From NCBI GenBank assembly GCA_031549415.1, contig JAVBPU010000029.1, positions 17,361 to 81,360 of the forward strand: DNA of 64,000 bases. Direction: 5' to 3'. This DNA comes from Limiplasma sp031549415 (GTDB taxonomy: Bacteria; Bacillota; Clostridia; Christensenellales; Aristaeellaceae). This document shows, piece after piece, positions 8,640 through 16,958 of this stretch. The translations under genes were made by a program, and so were the position numbers. Numbering within the stretch: the first letter of the stretch is position 1; every line of letters begins with the position of its first letter. The notes beneath the pieces are model-generated. The model had not been told where the DNA came from. It saw only the letters and a program-made list of their open reading frames with translations, and searched no databases.

Positions 8640-8683
8640 GTCTGTCACCTTCACTCCACTCCCTCGCAGTGATGCATTTGTCA

Positions 8684-9808
8684 TTATACACCAGTTCTCC
8701 TTCTTTTGGAAGTGCCCGGCCCGGCCTTGCCCATATTTTCGGAAAAGATTTCCTCTGCGGCGGCCAGCCCGGCCCCCGCCCGCAGCGAAAGCACCCGCAG
8801 CGCCGCCCGGGCGCAAAGCAGGATGGGAATGGCCAGCAAAATGCCCATCACTCCTCCGGCCAAGCCCCCAAGCATCACCGCCAGCAGCACCAGCACCGGA
8901 TGCAGCCTTGTGGCGTCGCTCATCAGCTTCGGGCTGAGCATGCCTCCTTCCATCTGCTGCACCACCAGGACCACCCCCAGGGACCACAGCACCTGGCCCA
9001 TGCCTCCCTGCAAGGCGAAGATCACCACCAGGACGCCTCCCAGAAAGGGGCCCACATAAGGGATCAGCTCCAACACGCCCATAATGATGGAAAGAGGCAG
9101 CCAGTTGGGCAGGCCCACCAGCAGCAGCCCCACCGCCGTCAACGCGCCCACCACGGCGGAGATCATCAGCTGGCCCCGCAGAAAGCCGGAAAGCTCCCGG
9201 CGCATTTCCCGCAGCGCTTTCACCGTGGTCTCCCGCCAGGGCACCGGTAACGTCAACAGCAGCCAGCCGCCGATGCGCTTGCGATCCTTTAAAAAGTAAA
9301 AGCCAAAGGCCGGCGCCAGCATCAGCTTTCCAAAGCCCTCCATCATCCCGCCCAGCCTGGCCACGGTGCCGGGCAGCACCTCCGCCACCCATGTCTGAAG
9401 CCTTTGCAGCAAGGTCTCCTTCACTTCCAAGTTCACCGTCACGCCATTTTGGGCCAGCCAGCTTTCCCCCTGATGTATCCATTTTTCCGCTTCCGCATAC
9501 AATAAAGGAAGCTTGCTCATCAACTGGCGCACCTGCTCCGCCGCAAAAGGGATCAGCAAAAACAGCGCCCCCAGCAAGCCAGCGCTCATCAGCAGCATGG
9601 AAAGGGAGGCGGACATCCCCGGTGGCAGCCATTTTTCCAGCACTCGCATCAGCGGCATGGCCAGCAGGGCCACCACCATACCAAAAAAAAGCTGGGTCGC
9701 GGCCTGCCACAGCAGTGCCCGCGCCCAAACTCCCAGCAGAAGAAGGGTGATAAGCAAGGCCCCCTGCCACCATCGCGCCGATCCCGGCGCGTTGCGCATC
9801 CACTGCAT
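8684..9808 (-). CDS. AI-2E/PerM family permease
   Basis: A 374-residue membrane protein with two early helices, a central soluble stretch (about residues 90-190) and five or six further helices. The family hallmark 'LELIPYVGPFLGG' is present, as is 'GQLMISAVVGALTAVGLLLV'. AI-2E family proteins export or transport autoinducer-2, ions or unidentified solutes; the substrate here is unknown. ATG 9808 follows GGAAGGAAAGCG. It sits upstream of ireB and downstream of a small membrane protein gene on the same strand. Confidence 0.87.
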   Translation of the reverse strand: MQWMRNAPGSARWWQGALLITLLLLGVWARALLWQAATQLFFGMVVALLAMPLMRVLEKWLPPGMSASLSMLLMSAGLLGALFLLIPFAAEQVRQLMSKLPLLYAEAEKWIHQGESWLAQNGVTVNLEVKETLLQRLQTWVAEVLPGTVARLGGMMEGFGKLMLAPAFGFYFLKDRKRIGGWLLLTLPVPWRETTVKALREMRRELSGFLRGQLMISAVVGALTAVGLLLVGLPNWLPLSIIMGVLELIPYVGPFLGGVLVVIFALQGGMGQVLWSLGVVLVVQQMEGGMLSPKLMSDATRLHPVLVLLAVMLGGLAGGVMGILLAIPILLCARAALRVLSLRAGAGLAAAEEIFSENMGKAGPGTSKRRRTGV

Positions 9809-9842
9809 CGCTTTCCTTCCTTCCCCTGCCAGTTGGCACACC

Positions 9843-9986
9843 CTACCACATTTTGCTCATTTTCCGGATTTGCTCCATCTGCCGCCCCATCTGCTTTTTC
9901 AGCCGTTGGTTGCCTGGCATCAGCATCATGCCCGCGCCTACGGCGAACCCTACCGCGCCTGTCACCGCCATCCGAACCAGGTTCAT
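9843..9986 (-). CDS. Small single-span membrane protein
   Basis: A 47-residue protein. A glycine/alanine-rich hydrophobic segment lies at residues 4-24 and is followed by a basic amphipathic tail ('GNQRLKKQMGRQMEQIRKM'). The start ATG 9986 has AAGGAGGGCGTACC and overlaps the stop of the PRC-barrel gene by 4 bp, which argues for real translation. It resembles YtxH-like small envelope proteins only in general layout. Function unknown. Confidence 0.6.
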   Translation of the reverse strand: MNLVRMAVTGAVGFAVGAGMMLMPGNQRLKKQMGRQMEQIRKMSKMW

Positions 9987-10486
9987 GGTACGCCCTCCTT
10001 TCCTTTGCCTTGTTGCAGCTCCGCCCATGTGCAAAGCTGGGAGATGATGATCTCAAAGACGGCTTTCTTTGCCTTGTCGTAAGGCGCCTCCTGCCGGAGC
10101 GCATAGGCCGTGGCATAGGCCTTGCGTCCCAGCAAGCGGTACACCGGGCCATCGCTTACCTCTAATGCGGCCACACGAAGGGTGTCCCCGCGAATGAGCG
10201 CGTCGGTCACCATGCCCGCGCTTTCCCCGCCCGTGAGGTACGCCCGGGTCAGCCGTGTTTCCGCCGCCTTTGGCATCCTGCTGGACTGCGCGCACACCAG
10301 CACGCAGCTTTGTCCAATCACCAAAATGGCCGTGCAGGGGATCCATTTGGCGCTGCCCAGACCCCGGCGGACCACCAAGCCCTGCAACCGTTTCCCGCTT
10401 TTTGTGAGAACGCCCCGCTCCACATAGCCCAGGGTTTTCCCTTCCCACACCACCGGCATGCCCACCATTTGCTCCAGACTGGTCAC
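9983..10486 (-). CDS. PRC-barrel domain protein
   Basis: A 167-residue soluble protein. The first half, 'MVGMPVVWEGKTLGYVERGV' onward, reads as a PRC-barrel, a small beta-barrel found in photosynthetic reaction centre H subunits, RimM and many small bacterial proteins. A second barrel-like repeat may follow ('VTDALIRGDTLRVAALEVSD', 'GRKAYATAYALR'). Start is GTG 10486, preceded by GGGAGGATGAAAG. It overlaps the next small gene by 4 bp. Role unknown. Confidence 0.75.
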   Translation of the reverse strand: MTSLEQMVGMPVVWEGKTLGYVERGVLTKSGKRLQGLVVRRGLGSAKWIPCTAILVIGQSCVLVCAQSSRMPKAAETRLTRAYLTGGESAGMVTDALIRGDTLRVAALEVSDGPVYRLLGRKAYATAYALRQEAPYDKAKKAVFEIIISQLCTWAELQQGKGKEGVP

Positions 10487-10879
10487 CTTTCATCCTCCCT
10501 TTTCGCCCATGGATGCAAGGGTATTTTGTCCCGGCACGGCCAAGGAACTGCAAGCAAAACCTGTCAGGCCAACAAGCCTTGCTTTCGGGCCGGACCTTGC
10601 AGCGGGCGGCATCCCGCCCAAAGGCGGCTCCTTTTGCTGCCACAGGCCACTGTCTTTTGGAAAATTCTGCCTCTTCAAAAGGCAAGAAACTCTTGGAAAG
10701 CTTGACAGACCTTTCATTTTTCTTCCCTCATCTTCCAAAATTTGCCCAGGGGATGGAAAAAAACCCATCTTTTTCCAGCGTTTTTCCCACTTTCCCTGGA
10801 ATGATCCCCTGACTCACTTCGTCAGATGGGCAAAGGCAAGGGGTCTCCCCTATGCCTAAGCAATAAGGAGGTATCCCCT
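10487..10879. other. Gene-free divergent region of about 390 bp
   Basis: The stretch separates the minus-strand PRC-barrel operon from the plus-strand SH3b gene and must hold both promoters. Short frames here lack ribosome sites and family character. A TTGACA at 10702-10707 is present, but no good -10 stands 16-18 bp from it. Two small inverted repeats (CCGCCC-aa-aggcgg near 10615, and CTGAC-tcacttc-GTCAG near 10810) are visible. I see nothing else. Confidence 0.5.
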
Positions 10880-11821
10880 ATGCAAAAGACCCCTATTTAC
10901 AAAAGATGCCTCTTGTTGATGGTCGCCCTGGTGATGCTCGCCCTCCCCGCAATGTCCCTGGCGGCAGAGTACTTGGTGGTTCGGGGTGGCTCCCTGAACC
11001 TGCGGGAAGAAGCTTCCACCACGAGCCGAGTGCTAGGGCAGTATCCCACCGGCACCTGGATGACGGTGCAAAGCACGGCCGATGGTTGGAGCAAAGTACA
11101 GGTAGGCGGTAAAACGGGCTATGTGCTGAGCAAGTACCTCACAGGCTCCTCCACCGTGTCCACCCTGTATGTGCGCACCAACACCGGTCTCGGGCTGAAC
11201 ATGCGCAACGCTCCCTCCCTCTCCGGCGATATCATTACCAGCTACCCCAATGGTAGCAAGGTAAGCGTATTGCTCAAGGGCATCGGCTTCCACAAGGTGA
11301 GCGTGGACAGCAACGTCGGCTACATGGCGACGAACTTCCTGGCCGCCAAGGCTGGGGGCAGCACCCAGACCAACACCAACGGCTATCCCAAAACCGGCGT
11401 GGTAAACAACCCCGGAAGCGCCCAGGTTCTTCTGCTGCGGGAAACCCCCAGCACCAGCGCCCGCGTGCTTGGCTACTACGGCAACGGCGTGGCCGTGAAA
11501 CTGCTGGGCGAAAGCGGCAGCTTCTACAAGGTCCTTGTGGATGGGCAGAATGGCTACATGATGAAGAGCTACATCAAAGTCACCACCACCCCCATCACCG
11601 CCGGCTTCCCCGAGGCTCCCTTCGCCGCCAAGCTGAAGAACCCCAATGGTGGTTCTGTGGTCAACTTCCGCAAGGCCCCCGGCATGAACACCTCCATCAT
11701 CAAGGCCTACCCCGTGGGCACGGAAATCACCGTGCTGGAAGTGGGCGAGAACTGGTGCAAGGCTGAAATCGCCGGTGTGAAGGGCTATGTCAGCACCTAT
11801 TTCTTCAAAGTGATCCAATAA
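10880..11821 (+). CDS. Secreted protein with four SH3b repeats
   Basis: A 313-residue exported protein. A basic N-terminus and hydrophobic core with a cleavable-looking 'AMSLAAEY' end give a signal peptide of about 29 residues. Four bacterial SH3 (SH3b) repeats follow, each with the 'L-N-(L/M)-R' strand and a closing 'GYV' strand: 'GSLNLREEAS', 'GLGLNMRNAPS', 'AQVLLLRETPS' and 'GSVVNFRKAPG'. SH3b domains bind peptidoglycan cross-bridges or wall glycans. There is no catalytic domain, so it is a wall-binding or structural protein. The start has a perfect AAGGAGGT site. It is upstream of the phosphonate cluster but separated from it by a strong hairpin. Confidence 0.88.
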   Translation: MQKTPIYKRCLLLMVALVMLALPAMSLAAEYLVVRGGSLNLREEASTTSRVLGQYPTGTWMTVQSTADGWSKVQVGGKTGYVLSKYLTGSSTVSTLYVRTNTGLGLNMRNAPSLSGDIITSYPNGSKVSVLLKGIGFHKVSVDSNVGYMATNFLAAKAGGSTQTNTNGYPKTGVVNNPGSAQVLLLRETPSTSARVLGYYGNGVAVKLLGESGSFYKVLVDGQNGYMMKSYIKVTTTPITAGFPEAPFAAKLKNPNGGSVVNFRKAPGMNTSIIKAYPVGTEITVLEVGENWCKAEIAGVKGYVSTYFFKVIQ

Positions 11822-11874
11822 GTGCGTTTGGCTTCCTTGGGAATTTCGACAAAGTGGGCTTGCCCACGGCAATG

Positions 11875-11918
11875 ACAAGGCAAAGTGCATGCAGGAGACT
11901 GCATGCACTTTGTCTTGT
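11875..11918 (+). terminator. Long hairpin after SH3b gene
   Basis: A perfect 13-bp stem (11881-11893 with 11900-11912, loop GGAGAC) extends outward to about 19 bp with one G-T pair. The T-run is weak (TCTTGTCC). It lies 60 bp past the SH3b stop and before the next promoter, so it probably acts as a terminator. Confidence 0.7.
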
Positions 11919-11970
11919 CCGCAACCGAAACCTCCATGGCCCGGCCCGCTCCCCCCCCCGCGCTTACAAC

Positions 11971-11999
11971 TTGCTTTTTTTTGGCACTTTTCTTATAAT
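11971..11999 (+). promoter_or_regulatory. Predicted sigma-A promoter of the phosphonate/glycan cluster
   Basis: TTGCTT (11971-11976), a 17-bp spacer and a perfect TATAAT (11994-11999) lie 42 bp before the ATG of the GtrII-type gene. No other strong promoter is seen before the four following phosphonate genes, so one transcript through 18113 is likely. Confidence 0.75.
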
Positions 12000-12040
12000 G
12001 GCTGTAGAATCACAGAATTCATGTGCTGGGGGACAAGGCC

Positions 12041-13597
12041 ATGCAGCTTCAAGCGAATCATGGGGTGGATGAGAAAAAAGAGGCTTTTTGGGGGCAGCGG
12101 AACAGGAATGCCCTGTTTGCCTTCCTGATGGGATTTGGCATGACCCTTTTGGTCCATGGGTTTGCCTTTATGAACCATGTGAACAGCGACGACCAGATCC
12201 GCAATAGCTATACGCTCACGGGCACTTTTAATCTTGGCCGGTGGTTTCTGGACCCCATGCTGGAAATTGGTACCCGGTTGGCGATGCCCTGGCTCAACGG
12301 TTTAATTTTCGCGGTGATGATGGGCCTTGCCGTGGCCCTGGTCGTGGACATGCTCCAAATGAAAAAGCCAGCCCTCATTTGGCTGGTGGCTTGGGCCATG
12401 ACAGCATCGCCCACCGTTGTGGAATTGCTCACCTTTATTTACTGCGCCGAGGCCTATGGTGTGGCCATCGCGTTGGCCACGGCTGGCGTGTGGATATGCA
12501 ACCGCTGGAAGTGGGGCTGGGCCCCATCGGTGCTTTTCCTGGTGCTGTCCCTGGGGATTTACCAGGCGTTCTGGCCGTTTGCCGTAAGCCTGTTTTGTAT
12601 CCTAGGGCTCAGGATGCTCCTGCAGGGAGACTCCAAAAACCGGGAGGTTCTTCTTTGCGCGGTGAAATATGGTCTGGTGCTGGCCAGCAGCATGGCCGGT
12701 TACTTGGTAATCAACAAAATCGCGCTCAGCGTAAAGCAGGTGGAGCTAGGCACGTATCTGGGCATCAACCAAATGGGAAACGTCTCCGTTTTTCTCATTC
12801 CTCATCTGATGAAAACCGCCTATGTAGGCTTCTTTCACGCGCTTTTTGAAAACGCCTCTTTGGATGGCGGGCTCTTTGGCGTCCTGTGCCAGGCGTTCAT
12901 GCTGCTGTTTGTGGCGGCGTCCATTCTTCTCTTCGCCCTGAAAAAAAAGCGGCCCGTTTTTCAATCCCTCTGCCTCGCGGGCATCACCGCCATGATCCCG
13001 CTGATCTTCAATACGGTCTATCTGATGAATGCGGAAAGCGTGCGGCCGTTGATGATGTTCAGCCTCGTGGGGATTTATGTGCTGGTGGGGTGGCTGGCGG
13101 AGCAGTGGCTTTCCTCCCCGCTGGGAAAAGAAAAAACGAGGAAGCTCGCGGCAGTGGCGGCGGCCTGCCTGCTGGGGTTTTCCAGCTTTCATTCCACAGT
13201 CTACGCCAACCAGCTCTACTACCTCAGCAACCTGGATTTCAACGCCATGTCGGAATACATGAGCCGGGTGGTCTACCGGCTGGAATCCCACGAGAAGTAT
13301 ACCCGGGAGACCCCGGTCCTGTTTGTGGGCAAGGTGGCCTCCAGCGATTATGGCAATGTTCCCTTCCGCAAGCTGATGAAGCGTTTTGAGGATGTGAAGC
13401 CCTTCCGGCTTTTGCAATCGGACAGCCACATTCGAGGGTTCCTGTTTACATACTTGGAAATCACCACGCCCATGCCGGATGCCCAAACCGCAGAAGAATT
13501 AGCAAAGAGCCAGTTTGTCAAAGAGATGCCTGCGTATCCGGATTTGAATTGCATTCAGTTGGTGGAGGATGTGCTGGTGGTCAAAGTGGGGAAATAG
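12041..13597 (+). CDS. GtrII-type membrane glycosyltransferase
   Basis: A 518-residue polytopic protein with about ten membrane segments. The early 'FMNHVNSDDQIRNSYTLTGT' and 'FNLGRWFLDPMLE' match the Asp-bearing first loop and 'GRW' signature of the GtrII family, whose phage-encoded members add glucose to O-antigen from a polyprenyl carrier. A soluble C-terminal domain follows the last helix at about residue 385. ATG 12041 has GGGGGAC upstream and is preferred over GTG 12023. It heads the operon with the phosphonate genes. My inference is that it modifies or builds the surface glycan that carries the phosphonate. Confidence 0.78.
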   Translation: MQLQANHGVDEKKEAFWGQRNRNALFAFLMGFGMTLLVHGFAFMNHVNSDDQIRNSYTLTGTFNLGRWFLDPMLEIGTRLAMPWLNGLIFAVMMGLAVALVVDMLQMKKPALIWLVAWAMTASPTVVELLTFIYCAEAYGVAIALATAGVWICNRWKWGWAPSVLFLVLSLGIYQAFWPFAVSLFCILGLRMLLQGDSKNREVLLCAVKYGLVLASSMAGYLVINKIALSVKQVELGTYLGINQMGNVSVFLIPHLMKTAYVGFFHALFENASLDGGLFGVLCQAFMLLFVAASILLFALKKKRPVFQSLCLAGITAMIPLIFNTVYLMNAESVRPLMMFSLVGIYVLVGWLAEQWLSSPLGKEKTRKLAAVAAACLLGFSSFHSTVYANQLYYLSNLDFNAMSEYMSRVVYRLESHEKYTRETPVLFVGKVASSDYGNVPFRKLMKRFEDVKPFRLLQSDSHIRGFLFTYLEITTPMPDAQTAEELAKSQFVKEMPAYPDLNCIQLVEDVLVVKVGK

Positions 13598-13691
13598 AGG
13601 CTTTGAGCCCGCTTTCTCTGCGCCATGCGCTGATCCACAGATCGCCCCCGTACCCTAGCCGTTGATTCCAACGGGAAAAGGAGACCGCATC

Positions 13692-14840
13692 ATGAAAGCA
13701 TCCGTTTTTTTGCAAGGCATGGAAGACCTGGGCGTCCAGTTTTTTACAGGGGTACCGGATTCCTTGCTGGGGCCGCTGAACAATGAACTGTTTTCCCGCC
13801 ATGGCGATAAGGGGCGGCACATCGTGGCCGCCAACGAAGGTGGCGCGGTGGCTTTGGCCGCGGGCCATTACATCGCCACCGGGCGACCCGCTCTTTGCTA
13901 CCTGCAAAACAGCGGCCTGGGCCATGCCGCCAACCCCATCGCCTCCTTGCTCAGCGACCAGGTGTTTGGCATTCCTTGTGTGTTTGTGGTGGGCTGGCGG
14001 GGAGAACCCGGGGTGAAGGACGAGCCCCAGCATGCCTTCCAGGGCCTCATCACCCGGGAGATGCTTTTGCTGCTGGGCCTCACCGTTTTCCCGCTGACCC
14101 AGGCCACCACCCAGGAGGCCTTCGATGCCATGGTAGAAAAGGCCCGGGAAACGCTGGGCGCAGGCCACAGCGTGGCCTTTCTGGTCAGCCAGGGCGGGCT
14201 GACGGATGGCCCGCAGACCGCCTTTGAGAACTCCTACCGCCTCCGCCGGGAGGACGCGCTCCGGGAGATCCTCCAGGGAGCCACGGAAAAGGAAATCTTT
14301 GTCTGCACCACTGGGAAAACCTCCCGGGAGGTCTTTTCCCTGCGGGAGGAACTGGGGCAAAGCCATGACCATGACTTTTTGACCGTGGGCAGCATGGGCC
14401 ACGCCAGCATGATCGCCCTAGCCATTGCCCAGGAAAAGCCGGACTTTACCATTTGGTGCCTGGATGGCGACGGGGCGGGCCTGATGCACCTAGGGGGGCT
14501 GGTGCTGGAGGCCCACCATCACCCTGCCAATTTGAACCATGTGCTGCTGAACAACGGCGCCCATGAAAGCGTGGGCGGCATGCCCGTGTCCGGGGGGACC
14601 CTTTGGTTCGCTCCCTTGGCCCGGTCTTTGGGATTTGACCAGGTCTTTACCTCGGAAAGCGCCGGAGAGCTGCGGGCCCAAATGTCCCGCATCCGCGCTT
14701 CCGGCGTACAAAAGCTTCGGTTTTTGGAAGTGATGCTACAGCAGGGCTCCCGGGCGGACTTGGGCCGCCCCACCCAAACCCCCAAACAGAATCTGCAGGC
14801 CCTGATGGCCACCTTGCAACAAAAAGAACGGGGGGAATGA
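13692..14840 (+). CDS. Phosphonopyruvate decarboxylase
   Basis: A 382-residue thiamine-diphosphate enzyme that decarboxylates phosphonopyruvate to phosphonoacetaldehyde. This step pulls the unfavourable PEP mutase reaction forward. The N-terminal pyrimidine-binding domain has 'FFTGVPDSLLGPLNNE' and the catalytic Glu in 'AANEGGAVALAAGHYIATGR', both hallmarks of Ppd. The diphosphate-binding motif is 'GDG' at 259-261 with 'NN' at 287-288, the normal spacing. AAGGAGACCGCATC precedes ATG 13692. The stop overlaps the start of the nucleotidyltransferase gene (ATGA), so translation is coupled. Confidence 0.95.
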   Translation: MKASVFLQGMEDLGVQFFTGVPDSLLGPLNNELFSRHGDKGRHIVAANEGGAVALAAGHYIATGRPALCYLQNSGLGHAANPIASLLSDQVFGIPCVFVVGWRGEPGVKDEPQHAFQGLITREMLLLLGLTVFPLTQATTQEAFDAMVEKARETLGAGHSVAFLVSQGGLTDGPQTAFENSYRLRREDALREILQGATEKEIFVCTTGKTSREVFSLREELGQSHDHDFLTVGSMGHASMIALAIAQEKPDFTIWCLDGDGAGLMHLGGLVLEAHHHPANLNHVLLNNGAHESVGGMPVSGGTLWFAPLARSLGFDQVFTSESAGELRAQMSRIRASGVQKLRFLEVMLQQGSRADLGRPTQTPKQNLQALMATLQQKERGE

Positions 14841-15577
14841 ATGGGATGAAAGCACTGATTCTCAATTCCGGCACGGGAAGCCGCATGGGCGACATCACCC
14901 GGGACAAACCCAAATGCATGACGGAGCTGGGACAAGGCTACACCCTTTTGAGCCGCCAGCTGGAGCAATTGGCCCAGGCAAAGGTCTCCCAGGCGGTGAT
15001 CACCACCGGTCCTTTCGCCCAGGCGCTGGAAGCCCATGCCCGTGGCCTGAGCCTGCCCCTGGACCTGGCCTTTGTGCCCAACCCCGTCTATGCCTCCACC
15101 AACTACATCCAAAGCATGCACCTGGCCGCGCCGCTGCTGGAAGGGGAGGATGTGCTGCTGCTGCACGGGGACCTAGTGCTGGAGGATAGCGTCCTGACGG
15201 ATTTGCTGCAAAGCCGGGAAAGCGCCATGGCGGTGGACAGCTCTCTGCCCTTGCCCCAGAAGGATTTCAAGGCCCGGCTGCAAAACGGCCAAATCGTGGC
15301 GGTGGGCGTTGAATTTTTTGGGGAGGACTGCAAGGCCTGCCAGCCCGCCTATCACTGGCTGGCCCAGGATTTTTCCCGCTGGCTGCAAAGCATCGGGGCC
15401 TTTGTGGCCCGTGGGGAAAACCGGGTCTATGCCGAAAATGCCTTCAACGCGCTGGGCGGAACCCTCCCCCTGGCGCCCTTGGAGCTGCAGGGACGGCTGT
15501 GCCATGAAATCGACGACGTCCAAGACCTGGCCCTGGTGCGACGGCTCTTTTTGCAGAGCCTGGCCCAGGGAAAATAG
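14837..15577 (+). CDS. LicC/PntC-like nucleotidyltransferase, probably activating a phosphonate
   Basis: A 246-residue sugar-nucleotidyltransferase-fold enzyme. The NTP loop is 'LNSGTGSRMGDITRDKPKCM' (G-x-G-x-R-M...KPK), and the metal-binding Asp lies in 'LLLHGDLVLED'. It matches the CTP:phosphocholine (LicC) and PntC-like enzymes that convert small phosphonates such as 2-aminoethylphosphonate to CMP adducts for transfer to glycans or lipids. Since the cluster encodes a reductase and no aminotransferase, the likely substrate is 2-hydroxyethylphosphonate; that is inference. Translationally coupled to the decarboxylase; an alternative start is ATG 14846. Confidence 0.85.
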   Translation: MNGMKALILNSGTGSRMGDITRDKPKCMTELGQGYTLLSRQLEQLAQAKVSQAVITTGPFAQALEAHARGLSLPLDLAFVPNPVYASTNYIQSMHLAAPLLEGEDVLLLHGDLVLEDSVLTDLLQSRESAMAVDSSLPLPQKDFKARLQNGQIVAVGVEFFGEDCKACQPAYHWLAQDFSRWLQSIGAFVARGENRVYAENAFNALGGTLPLAPLELQGRLCHEIDDVQDLALVRRLFLQSLAQGK

Positions 15578-15633
15578 CCAGCCGCCGAAAAGCAGCCAAA
15601 AGGCGCATTATTGAACAGAAAGCAGCTTACAAC

Positions 15634-16929
15634 ATGAAAAAAGTGTACATGTGCTTTAGCACCGATATTTTGCACAGCGGCCATATCGACATCATCCGCA
15701 AGGCAGCCGCCCTGGGGGAGCTGACCGTGGGCGTGCTCACCGATGAGGTGATCGCCTCCTACAAGCGGTATCCGCTGATTTCCCTCCAGGACCGGATCTG
15801 CCTGTTTGAAAGCCTGGCGGACGTGGCCCATGTGGTGGTGCAGCGCGGCCTCAGCTATCGCGAGGTGCTGGCGGAGCAAAAGCCCGATATCGTGGTCCAT
15901 GGGGATGATTGGCGCACCGGCGTGCAGGCCCACATCCGGGAGGAAGTGCTGGCGTTGTTGGCGGACTCTGGCGGCCAGCTAGTGGAATGGCCCTACACCC
16001 ACAACGCGGCGGACGACGCCCTGGCGGCCCTGGGCGCGCAGCTCAGCATGCCGGAGATCCGCCGGGGACGGCTGCGTAGGCTGCTGCAACTCAAGCCCCT
16101 GATCACCGTGATGGAAGCCCACAACGGCCTGACGGGCCTGATTGTAGAAAACACGAACCTGCAAACGGAAAACGGCGTAAAAAGCTTTGACGCCATGTGG
16201 GTCAGTTCCCTTTGCGATTCCACCGCCAAGGGCAAGCCGGACATTGAATTAGTGGATCTGACCAGCCGCATCGCCACCCTGGAAGAGATCATGGAGGTCA
16301 CCACCAAGCCCATCATCCTGGACGGGGACACCGGCGGCCAGACCGAGCACTTTGTTTTTACCCTGCGCACCCTGGAAAGGCTGGGCATCTCTGCCATCAT
16401 CATTGAGGACAAGACCGGGCTAAAAAAGAACTCCCTGTTTGGCACCCAGGCGGAGCAGCGGCAAGAGAGCGTGGAAGCCTTTTGTGAAAAGATCCGCGCC
16501 GGAAAAAAAGTGCAAAAGACCAAAGAATTTATGATTTTTGCCCGCTGCGAAAGCCTGATCCTGGGCCAGGGCCAGGAGGACGCCCTGCGCCGCTGCCACG
16601 CCTATGTGCAGGCCGGGGCCGACGGCATCATGATTCACAGCTGCCAGAAAACCCCGGAGGAGGTGCTGGCCTTTTTGCATGCCTTCCGGGAAAAGGACCC
16701 GGTCACCCCCGTCGTGGTGGTGCCCACCACCTATGCGGGCATTCCCGAGGCGGCGCTGCAAGCGGCAGGGGCCAACATCGTCATCTACGCCAACCATTTA
16801 TTGCGCAGCGCCTTTCCCGCCATGGTCCACACGGCGGAAAGCATCCTGCGCCATGGCCGCGCCCTGGAAGCGGAGGAAGGCTGCATGCCCATCCGGCAAA
16901 TTTTGACGCTGATCCCTGCTGACGAATGA
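15634..16929 (+). CDS. pepM: Phosphoenolpyruvate mutase with N-terminal cytidylyltransferase-like domain
   Basis: A 431-residue two-domain enzyme. Residues 1-135 are a TagD/adenylyltransferase-type fold with 'HSGH' at 14-17 and 'VVHGDDWRTG' at 87-96. Residues 150-431 are PEP mutase, which makes the C-P bond by converting PEP to phosphonopyruvate. The diagnostic 'EDKTGLKKNS' is at 258-267, giving the EDK-x5-NS motif of true mutases as opposed to isocitrate-lyase relatives, and 'LDGDTGG' binds the metal. Fusions of a nucleotidyltransferase domain to PEP mutase are known. With the LicC-like gene upstream, the operon holds two different nucleotidyltransferase folds. The gene lies 56 bp after the previous stop. 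Confidence 0.96.
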   Translation: MKKVYMCFSTDILHSGHIDIIRKAAALGELTVGVLTDEVIASYKRYPLISLQDRICLFESLADVAHVVVQRGLSYREVLAEQKPDIVVHGDDWRTGVQAHIREEVLALLADSGGQLVEWPYTHNAADDALAALGAQLSMPEIRRGRLRRLLQLKPLITVMEAHNGLTGLIVENTNLQTENGVKSFDAMWVSSLCDSTAKGKPDIELVDLTSRIATLEEIMEVTTKPIILDGDTGGQTEHFVFTLRTLERLGISAIIIEDKTGLKKNSLFGTQAEQRQESVEAFCEKIRAGKKVQKTKEFMIFARCESLILGQGQEDALRRCHAYVQAGADGIMIHSCQKTPEEVLAFLHAFREKDPVTPVVVVPTTYAGIPEAALQAAGANIVIYANHLLRSAFPAMVHTAESILRHGRALEAEEGCMPIRQILTLIPADE

Positions 16930-16958
16930 GCCCTGCCAATGAATGAAGGAGGTGTCCC

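Noticed and set aside
8640..8690. An upstream ATG near 8690 as the ireB start
   Set aside because: It would add residues not found in IreB and its Shine-Dalgarno is too distant; ATG 8639 has a better-placed site.
10490..10768. A 92-codon minus-strand frame in the gap before the SH3b gene
   Set aside because: No ribosome site, no hydrophobic or domain pattern, and it lies where two promoters must be.
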